Notes: generated by a model not told the origin, from the letters alone. DNA of 64,000 bases from an uncultured Pelagibacteraceae bacterium (GCA_902580895.1 CACHMJ010000004.1:36240-100239); one strand, 5' to 3'. Counted from the stretch's first letter, positions 36,419 through 45,061 are shown. Numbers and translations are program-made.

Positions 36419-37464
36419 TATAAAATTTTTGTTAAATGACCCATTTTTCTTTTTTCTTTTATTTCTTTTTTTTGATAATCAAAAAAAAATTCATTATCGT
36501 TTAAACTTCTATTTTGTCTATATGGGGTAATTTGATTACCTATAAGATTTATCATTTCTGCATTATGTAATTTCTTTAAGGGAATTTGCTGTAAAGAACA
36601 AACTGCTCTTATATGATTTTCAAACTGACTAATATTAAAAGCATTAATAGTTAAATGGCCAGAATTATGAACTCTGGGTGCAATTTCATTTACATATAAA
36701 TTATCATTTCTATCAATAAAAAATTCTACACAAAGTGTACCAATGTATTTTAATTCCTCAGAAATTTGTTTACTCCACTCTCTAGATTGATCAACAAGTT
36801 TATTGCTAATATCAGCAGGGATTTTAGATTTTTTTAAAATTTGATTTTCATGAATATTTTCGATTGCTTCATAAATTTCATATCTGTTATTACCAAATCT
36901 TGTAATTATAACAGAGATTTCTTTTTTTAATTTAACTAGTTTTTCAAGAATATATTCTTTTGAAAAATCTATATTTAATCCATTTAATTCATTTAGTGAT
37001 TTAATAGGATATTGACCTTTCCCATCATAACCCATAGTTGTTGTTTTTAAAATTCCTGGCAAAAAATCATCAAGAGTTTCTAAATCAGATTTTTTTTCTA
37101 TACTAACATATCTTGTAGTTCTGATATTCAATTTATTAACAAAATCTTTTTCAGCTAAACGATGTTGTATTAATCTATTTATCGATGGCTTTGGATTTAC
37201 TGTTTTAAATTTATTTATCTCGTTTAAAGTTTCATAAGGAATGTTTTCAAATTCATAAGTAATTATACTTACCTTTTTTATGAAATCATTAATTTTACTT
37301 TTATCTTTGTAATCACCAAATATAAATTCGTCACAAAAATTTTGTGCTGGTGAATCTTGATCATCTGAGTAAATCACAGTTTTGATATTTAATTTTTTGG
37401 CAGCAACGGATAACATGCTACCTAATTGACCTCCACCAAGAATTCCTAATCTAATTTCAGACAT
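36418..37464 (-). CDS. purK: N5-carboxyaminoimidazole ribonucleotide synthase
   Basis: An ATP-grasp enzyme of 348 residues in purine synthesis that makes N5-CAIR from AIR, bicarbonate and ATP. The N-terminal LGILGGGQLGSML and TTTMGYDGKGQY (ATP-grasp loop), plus NEIAPRVHNSGHLT near the C-terminus, are diagnostic. The ATG at 37464 is chosen because it restores the standard start and lies four bases after purE; a longer frame up to 37593 only shadows purE. It works directly with PurE. Confidence 0.95.
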   Translation of the reverse strand: MSEIRLGILGGGQLGSMLSVAAKKLNIKTVIYSDDQDSPAQNFCDEFIFGDYKDKSKINDFIKKVSIITYEFENIPYETLNEINKFKTVNPKPSINRLIQHRLAEKDFVNKLNIRTTRYVSIEKKSDLETLDDFLPGILKTTTMGYDGKGQYPIKSLNELNGLNIDFSKEYILEKLVKLKKEISVIITRFGNNRYEIYEAIENIHENQILKKSKIPADISNKLVDQSREWSKQISEELKYIGTLCVEFFIDRNDNLYVNEIAPRVHNSGHLTINAFNISQFENHIRAVCSLQQIPLKKLHNAEMINLIGNQITPYRQNRSLNDNEFFFDYQKKEIKEKRKMGHLTKIL

Positions 37465-37468
37465 TGAA

Positions 37469-37957
37469 TTATTTTGGATTTTTTTTAACTGATTTTGTTT
37501 GAGAAAATCTCCAACTTCTAAGTTTAGATTTAACGTTAGGATTACTATTAGAAATAATTGAAGCAGCAAGTATAGCTGCATTAATTGCTCCATCTTCTCC
37601 TATCGCCAAAGTCCCTACAGGAATTCCTTTTGGCATTTGCGCGATAGATAACAAGCTGTCTAAGCCTTTGAGTTTTTTACTCTCAATTGGAACACCTAAC
37701 ACAGGTATTTGAGTAAGCGCTGCTATCATTCCAGGCAAATGTGCTGAGCCTCCAGCACCTGCAATAATTACCCCAATATTATTTTTTTCTGCATCAGATG
37801 CGTACTTATACATTCTCATTGGAGTTCTGTGTGCAGAAATAATCTTTGTTTCTATGGGAACTTTAAGTTTTTTTAAAATTTGTTTTGCTAATTTCATTGT
37901 TTTAAAGTCAGATTGACTGCCCATCACTATTGAAACTTTCAGATTTTTTTTATTCAT
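37469..37957 (-). CDS. purE: N5-carboxyaminoimidazole ribonucleotide mutase
   Basis: A class I PurE of 162 residues that converts N5-CAIR to CAIR. VSIVMGSQSDFKTM, SAHRTPMRMYKYA, AGAGGSAHLPGMIA and GVPIESKKLKGLDSLLSI are the standard motifs. It is followed by purK four bases downstream. The C-terminal 30 residues are a basic extension. The gene is divergent from the M19 dipeptidase across a gap of about 100 bases. Confidence 0.95.
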   Translation of the reverse strand: MNKKNLKVSIVMGSQSDFKTMKLAKQILKKLKVPIETKIISAHRTPMRMYKYASDAEKNNIGVIIAGAGGSAHLPGMIAALTQIPVLGVPIESKKLKGLDSLLSIAQMPKGIPVGTLAIGEDGAINAAILAASIISNSNPNVKSKLRSWRFSQTKSVKKNPK

Positions 37958-38057
37958 GAATATATTTATTGAAACTTTATTTCAAAAAATTGTTAAAATT
38001 TCAATAAATTAATAGAATTTCAAATACATATTGATATGGTTTAATAAAATTAAACTC

Positions 38058-39023
38058 ATGAAATATAAAATTGATAATTTACAGTATTGTAATTGGACAA
38101 GAGAAGTTTTTGAAATTAATAGACAAGCTGAGCTAGATGCTATTCATGTAACAATTGTCTATCATGAGGATTATAATGAATTTTTAAATGAAATTAAAAA
38201 GTGGCAAAAACTTTTTGAAAAAAATTCAGATTTAATTTTTCAAGGCACAAATTTCAAAGATATTGAAAAAGCTAAATTAGAAAAAAAAACTGCAATTTTT
38301 TTTGGATTCCAAAACTGCTCACCAATTGAGGATGACATATCTTTAGTAGAAAAAGTACATAATCTTGGATGTCGTTTTATGCAATTAACTTATAATAACC
38401 AATCTCTTCTAGCAACAGGCTGTTATGAAAAAATTGATAGTGGAGTAACTAATTTTGGACGTGAAGTCATTAAAGAAATGAACAGAGTTGGAATAGTTAT
38501 AGATATGTCCCACTCTGCTGAAAAAAGCACATTAGATGCAATTGAAATAAGTGAGAAACCAATTGCAATCACACATGCTAACCCCAGCTTTTGGCATGCT
38601 GCTAAAAGAAATAAATCTAACGAGCTATTAAAAGTTTTAAGTGATAGTGGAGGAATTTTGGGTTTTTCTTTATATCCTCACCATTTAAAGAATAATACCA
38701 ATTGTACTTTAGATAGCTTTTGTGAAATGATTGCTAGAACGTCAGATATAATGAATATCAAAAATATTGGTATTGGATCAGACTTATGTTTGAATCAGCC
38801 TGATGAAATCGTAGAATGGATGAGGAACGGTACCTGGTCTAAAAATAAAAATTATGGAGAAGGCTCAAAGAGCAAACCTGGCTTCCCTAAACAACCCGGT
38901 TGGTTTGAGGATGCTAGAGGTTTTTTTAATATAGAGAAGGGATTAAGAAAAGTTGGATTTTCTGAGGAAGAAACTAATGGGATATTAGGTAACAATTGGT
39001 ATAATTTTTATAGAAATATTTAA
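38058..39023 (+). CDS. Membrane dipeptidase-like enzyme (peptidase M19)
   Basis: A metal-dependent hydrolase of 321 residues in the M19 (renal dipeptidase-like) family, with no signal peptide, so probably cytoplasmic. The TIM-barrel elements are seen in DAIHVTIVYHE (near the start), CRFMQLTYNNQS, VIDMSHSAEKST, ITHANPSFWH, and IGIGSDLCL. The C-terminal LGNNWYNFYRNI matches the LGGN-W-x-R-x end of the family. It cleaves dipeptides or similar amides. The ATG at 38058 fits the family start better than one nine codons upstream. The three genes that follow are close and may share its message. Confidence 0.85.
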   Translation: MKYKIDNLQYCNWTREVFEINRQAELDAIHVTIVYHEDYNEFLNEIKKWQKLFEKNSDLIFQGTNFKDIEKAKLEKKTAIFFGFQNCSPIEDDISLVEKVHNLGCRFMQLTYNNQSLLATGCYEKIDSGVTNFGREVIKEMNRVGIVIDMSHSAEKSTLDAIEISEKPIAITHANPSFWHAAKRNKSNELLKVLSDSGGILGFSLYPHHLKNNTNCTLDSFCEMIARTSDIMNIKNIGIGSDLCLNQPDEIVEWMRNGTWSKNKNYGEGSKSKPGFPKQPGWFEDARGFFNIEKGLRKVGFSEEETNGILGNNWYNFYRNI

Positions 39024-39026
39024 AGT

Positions 39027-40679
39027 ATGAAAGTTGAATTAAGAGATCCAAATATAATAATGAAATTGTCTAGACTAGGGTCTTTTCATCAATCTAAATT
39101 ATCATTTCTAAGAAGTTTTTTAGATGAATTTAAAGATTGGGAATACAATAGAGATTTATTCAACTTAGATCCTGGTGGATATGGCGTAGCGATATATTCT
39201 TTCAAAAAAGATAAGAGAGTTTACTCATTAGTTTGTTTTGCTAACAAGATAGATGATAATGATAGATCAGATAGAGTTATTGCAACAAAATGGGACGCTG
39301 CTTTTACTTTACATGATGGGGTCCCTTCAAAAAAAGATATTGAAAGATTGAAGAATGAAGTCCCAAGACAAGAGGTTGGTAGACTTTCATATAAAGAATT
39401 AACTTTATCTAGAGCAAATAAATCGGTTAGAGTTTTTAATCACGTAGTTGAAAAGTTAAGCGAAGGTAATCAGCCAGATTTAGATTTATTAGAAAAAGTT
39501 GGATACTTATATAGAACTACCGCTGTTTATGGTTCTGGAAAGTTTGGTTTAGCAGATCGATTTAGAATTAAAAATAGGGCAGAAATTAATGGACCTTTTA
39601 GATTAGAGATGATGTTAGTCTATTTAGTAAGGCAATTCACTTTTGACCAAGTTAATCATATAGCAAAACATAAAAACCCAGAGAAAGCAGTTAATTTAGA
39701 CAAAAAAATTTGTAGAAATCTTGGCATTGGAAATTCAACTGGACTAGGAATGGCACCTTTTATTGTAAATCATCCCACCCTGTTAAATAATTGGATCTTA
39801 TCAAGAGAAATCGCATTAAAAGAAATTAGAGAAATTAAAAATGTGAATTCAAAAGATGCAGATTTATTCAATAAATGTGTCAAAGATTCCTTAAAAAATA
39901 TTACCAGTTGGAATTCTGAAAGTGAATTTCAAACAAAAAAAATAAATTCACTACTTTTTAATGTAAAAAAATTTTTAGAATTTATCGAAAATCAATTAGA
40001 TTTTTCAACTCCATATCCTTTCAATCAAATATATTTATGGTTAGAGAAAGAAACTTGTGAAGAAACTATTGAGTATATCGTGTCTATGATGATGGAACCG
40101 TTTGATAAAATTGTTCAGCCACTAATAAAAAAAATGAGCTCAGATGAGGAAAAGTATTTTAGAATTCCCACAGAACGAACAGTTTTAGATCTTAAAAATA
40201 TTTTAAAGCAAAGATATCCAGATATTCTAAAAATGGATTTCAAAGATAAATCAAATTTAAGAAATTTTTGGTTTATTTCTAAAAATAAGGAAGAACCAAG
40301 GTATGCAGATCGTTTTGAGGAAGGAGGTGCAGAATTAGAACAACCTCTTGCAATCGCTAGAGACATTAAAATACTAAATGATCAGTTAATTTCATGTAAA
40401 GATGATTTAACTATTGATAGATTTTTAATGAATAATGCAGATTTAAGACATGTTGTAAGACGCGCATTTATCGTTGAAAAATTTCCATATGCTGAAATTC
40501 AAGATAATACAATTAACGAAAACGTTGTCCCAATCGATATGCTACGATTAAAATTATCTTTTTTTGGTGCACTAAAATTTGATCCTAAGTCAGATAAGTG
40601 GTTAAGAATTTGTATGTTTCAAGGAGCACCACTTCCACATGAATTAAAAGATTATAATCAGCATTGGGTCTATCGTTGA
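39027..40679 (+). CDS. Uncharacterised protein, 550 residues, of the M19/DUF3726 cassette
   Basis: A large soluble protein with no signal peptide or membrane segment. Several patterned stretches stand out (PGGYGVAIYSF, TTAVYGSGKFGLADRFRI, GIGNSTGLGMAPFIVNHP, RYADRFEEGGAEL, NNADLRHVVRRAFIVEKF), which suggests an enzyme rather than a structural protein. I do not recognise a named family. It starts three bases after the M19 stop, and a DUF3726 gene follows nine bases later. From memory, a similar trio occurs in other marine alphaproteobacteria, but this should be treated as unverified. No function is claimed. Confidence 0.65.
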   Translation: MKVELRDPNIIMKLSRLGSFHQSKLSFLRSFLDEFKDWEYNRDLFNLDPGGYGVAIYSFKKDKRVYSLVCFANKIDDNDRSDRVIATKWDAAFTLHDGVPSKKDIERLKNEVPRQEVGRLSYKELTLSRANKSVRVFNHVVEKLSEGNQPDLDLLEKVGYLYRTTAVYGSGKFGLADRFRIKNRAEINGPFRLEMMLVYLVRQFTFDQVNHIAKHKNPEKAVNLDKKICRNLGIGNSTGLGMAPFIVNHPTLLNNWILSREIALKEIREIKNVNSKDADLFNKCVKDSLKNITSWNSESEFQTKKINSLLFNVKKFLEFIENQLDFSTPYPFNQIYLWLEKETCEETIEYIVSMMMEPFDKIVQPLIKKMSSDEEKYFRIPTERTVLDLKNILKQRYPDILKMDFKDKSNLRNFWFISKNKEEPRYADRFEEGGAELEQPLAIARDIKILNDQLISCKDDLTIDRFLMNNADLRHVVRRAFIVEKFPYAEIQDNTINENVVPIDMLRLKLSFFGALKFDPKSDKWLRICMFQGAPLPHELKDYNQHWVYR

Positions 40680-40688
40680 TTAAATTTT

Positions 40689-41300
40689 ATGAAATCTTTG
40701 AGTGAAATTGAAACAACCTCTAAACGCGCAAGTAGAGCATTAGGTTATTCTTGGGGAATAAGCGAAGAAGTTGGAAAAAGTGTAAGATTACTAGAAATGT
40801 TTAACTTTGAGGGAATTAAAAATTTAAATGAATATTTAGATGAAAAAAAAGACAAAAAGTTTGAGAATCTTAATCTAATTAATCAAAATAATGAATGCTC
40901 CGAGTTTTCTTACTGCCCAATTATTTTAGGTGTAAGTTTTTTAGATCAAATTGAAAAAATTGAAAAAATAAAAACTATTAATTTTTCCAAAATTGCATAC
41001 CCGTTACTATTTTTACCCTTTCTTAGTAGAAGCTCAGAGGTTATTGGTAAAAAAATTTTTTTTAAGTTTGAAAAAAACGAATTTCTATTAAATATTAATG
41101 TTAATATTTCAACAAACTTATTAAATAAAAATTGTCCAAATATTGCAAACAACGCAAAGGTAAAAATTTTAGAAAATAATGACAACTTTACTGAACAAGA
41201 TTGGAAAAGTTTATATCAATTATCAGAAAAAACTTTTGTTGAAGAAACAGAAAGTTTAAAAAAAGGGGCAGCAGGGGCGGGTTTAACTGATAATGATTGA
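40689..41300 (+). CDS. DUF3726-like protein, 203 residues
   Basis: The N-terminus (SLSEIETTSKRASRALGYSW, then GISEEVGKSVRLLE) matches what I know of DUF3726, a small family of alphaproteobacterial proteins without assigned function. The rest is poorly conserved in appearance and lysine-rich. There is no signal peptide. It overlaps the zinc-ribbon gene by eight bases and follows the 550-residue protein closely, so the three should be co-expressed. Confidence 0.65.
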   Translation: MKSLSEIETTSKRASRALGYSWGISEEVGKSVRLLEMFNFEGIKNLNEYLDEKKDKKFENLNLINQNNECSEFSYCPIILGVSFLDQIEKIEKIKTINFSKIAYPLLFLPFLSRSSEVIGKKIFFKFEKNEFLLNINVNISTNLLNKNCPNIANNAKVKILENNDNFTEQDWKSLYQLSEKTFVEETESLKKGAAGAGLTDND

Positions 41301-41463
41301 AGATGATAATATAAAAGATCAGCATAACACAAACGCCGATGAATTAAATGATATTTGTGATGAATGTAAAAAAACTGATAAAAGTGTTACTCAAAATTTA
41401 ATTTTGACTGGATTTAAAATTTGTAAATCATGCAGGGTTTCGAAAACAATATTTCCAATTTAG
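41293..41463 (+). CDS. Small zinc-ribbon protein, 56 residues
   Basis: A short frame from ATG 41293 with an acidic start (MIEDDNIKDQ) and two CxxC knuckles, ICDECKK (residues 21-27) and ICKSCRV (43-49), 18 residues apart between the inner cysteines. This is a rubredoxin-knuckle zinc ribbon pattern. The start lies eight bases inside the DUF3726 gene, and the stop overlaps the convergent YIP1 gene. It is probably a zinc- or iron-binding accessory subunit of the proteins encoded upstream. Confidence 0.65.
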   Translation: MIEDDNIKDQHNTNADELNDICDECKKTDKSVTQNLILTGFKICKSCRVSKTIFPI

Positions 41464-42002
41464 ATACTATTTATTGGTAAAGCATTCATTCTACTCATAA
41501 CAAAAGATATTGATAAAAAAGCAATAATTAAAAATGATAAAAATATTATACCAAACGCTTTAAAATTAGATTTCAAATTTAAGATTTGTTTTGTTGAAAT
41601 AATTAAACTTGCAAAAATCCATAATTGAGTAAGAAAAATGATTGGTATCATTAATTCGGGGGTTAATGCAAAAAATCTTAGTAAACCTGGTGAATGAGCA
41701 AAACCAACCGCTACCAGAACTTTTTTAAAAGGAACTTTTGTTTGCTTATCTGGAAATAATTTTACACCGATCACATAAATAAAAATTGCCCAAATGAACC
41801 ATGTTAAAATTGCTGTAAGACCAGACATTCCTATAGCTGTTTTTACCACAGTATTTGCAGCCACAGCTCCTGCAACACCATCTAATATCATTATTAAACC
41901 CGCAAAATATATTGCAGCTTCACCAAAATTTCTGTTATCGCTATAAAGAGTTTTATCTAATCTTATAGATTTGAAAATTATATTTAGAAATTCGGCAAAC
42001 AT
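41460..42002 (-). CDS. YIP1-family membrane protein
   Basis: A 180-residue membrane protein with about five hydrophobic segments (around residues 28-50, 60-82, 92-110, 112-136, 150-172). The KKVLVAVGFAHSPGLLRFF stretch is typical of bacterial YIP1 proteins. The function of the family in bacteria is unknown. It is convergent with the zinc-ribbon gene and starts next to a 34-residue membrane protein gene. Confidence 0.75.
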   Translation of the reverse strand: MFAEFLNIIFKSIRLDKTLYSDNRNFGEAAIYFAGLIMILDGVAGAVAANTVVKTAIGMSGLTAILTWFIWAIFIYVIGVKLFPDKQTKVPFKKVLVAVGFAHSPGLLRFFALTPELMIPIIFLTQLWIFASLIISTKQILNLKSNFKAFGIIFLSFLIIAFLSISFVMSRMNALPINSI

Positions 42003-42107
42003 TTATTTTTTTTTATTTTTTTGTTCTTTGTAAGATACAATTAACGGAAATAGTATTAATGCAATAGCGATGATAATGCAAACTGCAATAATGAAACTCT
42101 TTGTCAT
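42003..42107 (-). CDS. Possible 34-residue single-pass membrane peptide
   Basis: A short frame from ATG 42107: a hydrophobic helix (residues 4-24, SFIIAVCIIIAIALILFPLIV) followed by a lysine-rich tail (KEQKNKKK). It ends exactly before the YIP1 start codon on the same strand. The clean helix-plus-basic-tail layout suggests a real membrane peptide, but the size makes it uncertain. Confidence 0.4.
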   Translation of the reverse strand: MTKSFIIAVCIIIAIALILFPLIVSYKEQKNKKK

Positions 42108-42118
42108 TTATGATTTTA

Positions 42119-42138
42119 AGGGGAGCGCAAACTCCCCT
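42119..42138 (-). terminator. Hairpin after the LigM-like gene
   Basis: AGGGGAG (42119-42125) and CTCCCCT (42132-42138) form a perfect 7-base-pair GC-rich stem with a six-base loop. It stands nine bases past the stop of the LigM-like gene on the minus strand. The T run after it is poor, so it may be a stabilising 3' hairpin as much as a terminator. Confidence 0.5.
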
Positions 42139-42147
42139 AAAAAATAA

Positions 42148-43506
42148 TTAACCTGATACCACTTCTCTTGTGTTAGCGTTATAAGATTCCTTAAATGGAA
42201 TATCAACTATAACAGCATCAACAGGTGTTCCTGGTTTATCCGAATATTTCTCTGGTAAATGAACTTTAAATTTAGTTCCAACTTTACCTTTAGGAAAGCC
42301 ATTGGCATTTAAAGTTCCATCAAATGGAACATATCCCATAGCAATATTAGTTTTCTTTTCAGGATGCCACCATGGTGATGTTACAAAACCAACTGGATCA
42401 CCACCATCTGAATTAGATATCAACCAAAAATCTGGTGCATAATCATCAATTGGTTTTCCTCCTAACTCAAGACCTACTAATTGTAGCTTATATGGTTTTT
42501 TTCCTGCTTTGATTTCAGCCTTCATTTTCTCAAGAGCTTTTTTTCCAACGTAATCAGAAGTTTTTTTCCATTCACCTTTACCTGATAAAGAAACTTGATA
42601 ACCTAAATTACATTGAAAAGGATTGTGTTGTTGATCCATATCCTGACCCCAAGAGAGAATACCTGCTTGAATTCTTCTGTGGTGAGCAGGGGCAATAACC
42701 ATTAGCTGGTGTTTTTTTCCAGCTTCAAGAACAGCATTCCACATCTCATCGGCATATAAAGTTGCATTCCTTAAATATATTTCATATCCAGCTTCACCTG
42801 AAAAACCTGATTGAGAGATAACACAACTTCTTCCGGCAACCTTAACTTCAGCTAAACCATAGAAAGGCATATTTTCTAAATCAACCTGATCACCTAGCAA
42901 ATCTTTCATAAGCGCTTTTGATTTAGGCCCTTGAATTTGAACTGGACATGCATCAATTTCTTCAATGGTGCAATTAAATTTACCGTCAGCATTAACGCCT
43001 TGTAAATACATTCCTATGTCCGAGTCTGATAAAGAAAACCAAAATTCATCTTTTGCAATTCTTAAAAGTATTGGATCATTTAAAACTCCTCCGTAAGCGT
43101 TACATAAAATTACATATCTTGCTCTCATCGGAGAGATTTTTGTTGCATCTCGAGTTATCACGTAATCAACAAATTTTTCTGCATCAGGACCCTTTACTTG
43201 GATCTGTCTTTCAACAGCAACATTCCACATAGTTACATGATTTACAATTGCATCATACTCAACCATTGCACCACCATCTTCAGGTTTCACATATCCCCTA
43301 GGATGATAAATTCGATTATAAACAGTTGCTCTCCAACAACCTGCTTGCATTGATAAATGCCAATATGGTGATTTTCTTACTCTTGTTGAAATTAACATTT
43401 CAACTTTTGTAGGCCCACTTTGTCTTAAATTGTATGGTACTTTTCGATCTGACTGATCAACAGAAGTAACATGCTTTAGTTTAGTATAGTCAAATTCTTT
43501 AGACAT
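42148..43506 (-). CDS. GcvT-family tetrahydrofolate-dependent demethylase (LigM-like)
   Basis: A 452-residue protein of the GcvT/DmdA/LigM superfamily. Folate-domain motifs are QVKGPDAEKFVDYV, QIQGPKSKALMKDL, SQSGFSGEAGYEIY and AGILSWGQDMDQQ. It should move a methyl group from an O-, S- or N-methyl substrate to tetrahydrofolate. The length (about 450) and the N-terminal WRATVYNRIYHPRGY fit the LigM type better than DmdA (about 370). The ATG at 43506 is chosen over 43512 because GGAG is seven bases before it. It overlaps metF by eight bases. The substrate is unknown. Confidence 0.75.
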   Translation of the reverse strand: MSKEFDYTKLKHVTSVDQSDRKVPYNLRQSGPTKVEMLISTRVRKSPYWHLSMQAGCWRATVYNRIYHPRGYVKPEDGGAMVEYDAIVNHVTMWNVAVERQIQVKGPDAEKFVDYVITRDATKISPMRARYVILCNAYGGVLNDPILLRIAKDEFWFSLSDSDIGMYLQGVNADGKFNCTIEEIDACPVQIQGPKSKALMKDLLGDQVDLENMPFYGLAEVKVAGRSCVISQSGFSGEAGYEIYLRNATLYADEMWNAVLEAGKKHQLMVIAPAHHRRIQAGILSWGQDMDQQHNPFQCNLGYQVSLSGKGEWKKTSDYVGKKALEKMKAEIKAGKKPYKLQLVGLELGGKPIDDYAPDFWLISNSDGGDPVGFVTSPWWHPEKKTNIAMGYVPFDGTLNANGFPKGKVGTKFKVHLPEKYSDKPGTPVDAVIVDIPFKESYNANTREVVSG

Positions 43507-44227
43507 AACCATTCTCCTTCAACCACTTGTTTGTTTCCTTCAAGCCGCCGAATGTATAAATGTGGAAGAAATCAGTATGCGATTTAACTTTCCCAATTAA
43601 ATCATTAGGGTCTTTAGGTTTTAATAAATCTAACGCCTTACTAAAATTAGATTTAAGAAAATTTAGAGAATTTTTTGCACCAACGATATTAGCAAATTTT
43701 ATTAAGCTAGATATCTTTAGAGGCCCAGTAATTCCCACATGCACTGGTACACTTTGTTTAGAAACAAAATCTATAATAGGCTGGGGATCTAATAACCATT
43801 GGGTTACGATGTAATCAGCATAAGGCTTTTTATCTATCATAGCTTTTTCTAAATCTGAGTCGGATATATCAGGACTCCCCTCTGGGTGTCCAGCAATTCC
43901 TATTGTCATCTTCTCAAAATAACCAGTCTCTAAAAGTTGAAACGAGCTATCAAATTTTCCCATCGGTTCTCTCCCGCCACCAATTACTAAAACTTGTTTA
44001 ACCCCACCATCTTTACACCTAGAAACATAATCTTTTAGTTGTTTTTCATCCAGCATTGACCTTGCAGGAAAATGAGGAACAGGATTAAAACCTTTTTTAA
44101 CTAACTCAACTGCCTGTTGAGCTGTATCTCTATAGTCACCCCCTGGAAGCATTGTGATATAAACATCTTTTACTTGAGGTACTGTATCAAGATCTGTCTG
44201 AGGGCTTATTTCAAGAGAAAATTTCAT
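43499..44227 (-). CDS. metF: Methylenetetrahydrofolate reductase-like (short form)
   Basis: A 242-residue MTHFR-type TIM-barrel protein: MKFSLEISPQ at the start (the E/S-P region), NPVPHFPARSML, VLVIGGGREPMG, IGIAGHPEGSPD and YIVTQWLLDPQPI are the usual landmarks. Typical MetF proteins are 270-300 residues, so this is a short version. With the LigM-like gene just downstream (eight-base overlap), it most likely oxidises the 5-methyl-THF made there to 5,10-methylene-THF. A biosynthetic role in methionine supply is the alternative. Confidence 0.85.
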   Translation of the reverse strand: MKFSLEISPQTDLDTVPQVKDVYITMLPGGDYRDTAQQAVELVKKGFNPVPHFPARSMLDEKQLKDYVSRCKDGGVKQVLVIGGGREPMGKFDSSFQLLETGYFEKMTIGIAGHPEGSPDISDSDLEKAMIDKKPYADYIVTQWLLDPQPIIDFVSKQSVPVHVGITGPLKISSLIKFANIVGAKNSLNFLKSNFSKALDLLKPKDPNDLIGKVKSHTDFFHIYTFGGLKETNKWLKENGYV

Positions 44228-44273
44228 TATAAGATCTTTATCTTTTTTGAAAAAGGTGTCAATTTAATATCAA

Positions 44274-44681
44274 ATGAAAATAATTTTAATTATGGGACTA
44301 CCTGGATCAGGAAAAACTACGTTAGCAAATGAACTTGGTCCAATGTTAAACGCTAAAAGATTGAATGCAGATGAAGTTAGAAAAGAGGCGAATGATTGGG
44401 ATTTTTCTGAGGAAGGAAGAAAAAGACAAGCAAAAAGAATGGCTGACTTTGCAGTAAAATTAAAAAAAAATGGAAATTATGTTGTAGCAGATTTTATTTG
44501 CCCCACCCCTGAGGCAAGAAGTTTATTTCCAGCAGATTTTACTATTTGGGTGGATACAATTAAGGAAGGTAGGTTTGATGATACAAATAAAATGTTTGTA
44601 AAACCTGATAAGTATGACTTTCATGTAACAACTCAAGATGCTAAAAATTGGGCTCCAAAGATATATGAAAAATTAAAATAA
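44274..44681 (+). CDS. APS-kinase-like small-molecule kinase
   Basis: A 135-residue P-loop kinase. Walker A is GLPGSGKTT (residues 8-16). RLNADEVRKEANDWDFSEEG and VVADFICPTPEARS resemble adenylylsulfate kinase (CysC). WVDTIKEGRFDDTN follows. It is shorter than CysC (about 200) and there is no sulfate-assimilation gene nearby, so the substrate may be another hydroxyl compound. It is translated with the nucleotidyltransferase that follows (one-base overlap) and is divergent from metF. Confidence 0.7.
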   Translation: MKIILIMGLPGSGKTTLANELGPMLNAKRLNADEVRKEANDWDFSEEGRKRQAKRMADFAVKLKKNGNYVVADFICPTPEARSLFPADFTIWVDTIKEGRFDDTNKMFVKPDKYDFHVTTQDAKNWAPKIYEKLK

Positions 44682-45055
44682 TGACTTACAAGTGGGATAA
44701 TAAAAAACCAACGGCTCAAATGCTTGGAAGATGGCAACCATTTCATGATGGTCACTATACTTTATTTAAAGAAATAATTAAAAAAACTGGACAAGTTTGT
44801 ATACAAATCAGAGACGTACAAGGTGTGGATGATAATCCATTTGACTTTGAAACAGTAAAAAAAAATATTGAAGATAAACTTAATCCAGAATTTCAGGGAC
44901 GTTTTAAAATTATGTTAGTTCCCAATATTACAAACATTTGTTATGGAAGAGGCGTTGGTTACAAAATAGAAGAAATTGTTTTACCTGAGGAAATACAAAA
45001 AATTTCAGCCACCAAGATAAGAGCAAAGATGAGAGAAGAGGGTAAACTTAAATAG
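44681..45055 (+). CDS. HxGH-type nucleotidylyltransferase
   Basis: A 124-residue cytidylyl/adenylyltransferase-like protein. GRWQPFHDGHYTLF (residues about 17-30) holds the HxGH motif (HDGH), and ISATKIRAKMR near the C-terminus is the second signature (ISxTxxR). Such enzymes transfer AMP or CMP to a phosphorylated compound. Directly paired with the kinase upstream, it could activate the phosphorylated product as a nucleotide-linked intermediate. Substrate and pathway are unknown. Confidence 0.75.
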   Translation: MTYKWDNKKPTAQMLGRWQPFHDGHYTLFKEIIKKTGQVCIQIRDVQGVDDNPFDFETVKKNIEDKLNPEFQGRFKIMLVPNITNICYGRGVGYKIEEIVLPEEIQKISATKIRAKMREEGKLK

Positions 45056-45061
45056 TTTTTA

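Noticed and set aside
37465..37593. N-terminal extension of PurK by 43 residues
   Set aside because: It lies entirely inside purE in another frame and does not look like PurK; the standard start is at 37464.
42148..43506. Assignment of the GcvT-family protein as DMSP demethylase DmdA
   Set aside because: DmdA is about 370 residues; this protein is about 450 and its N-terminal and C-terminal parts resemble LigM-type proteins instead.
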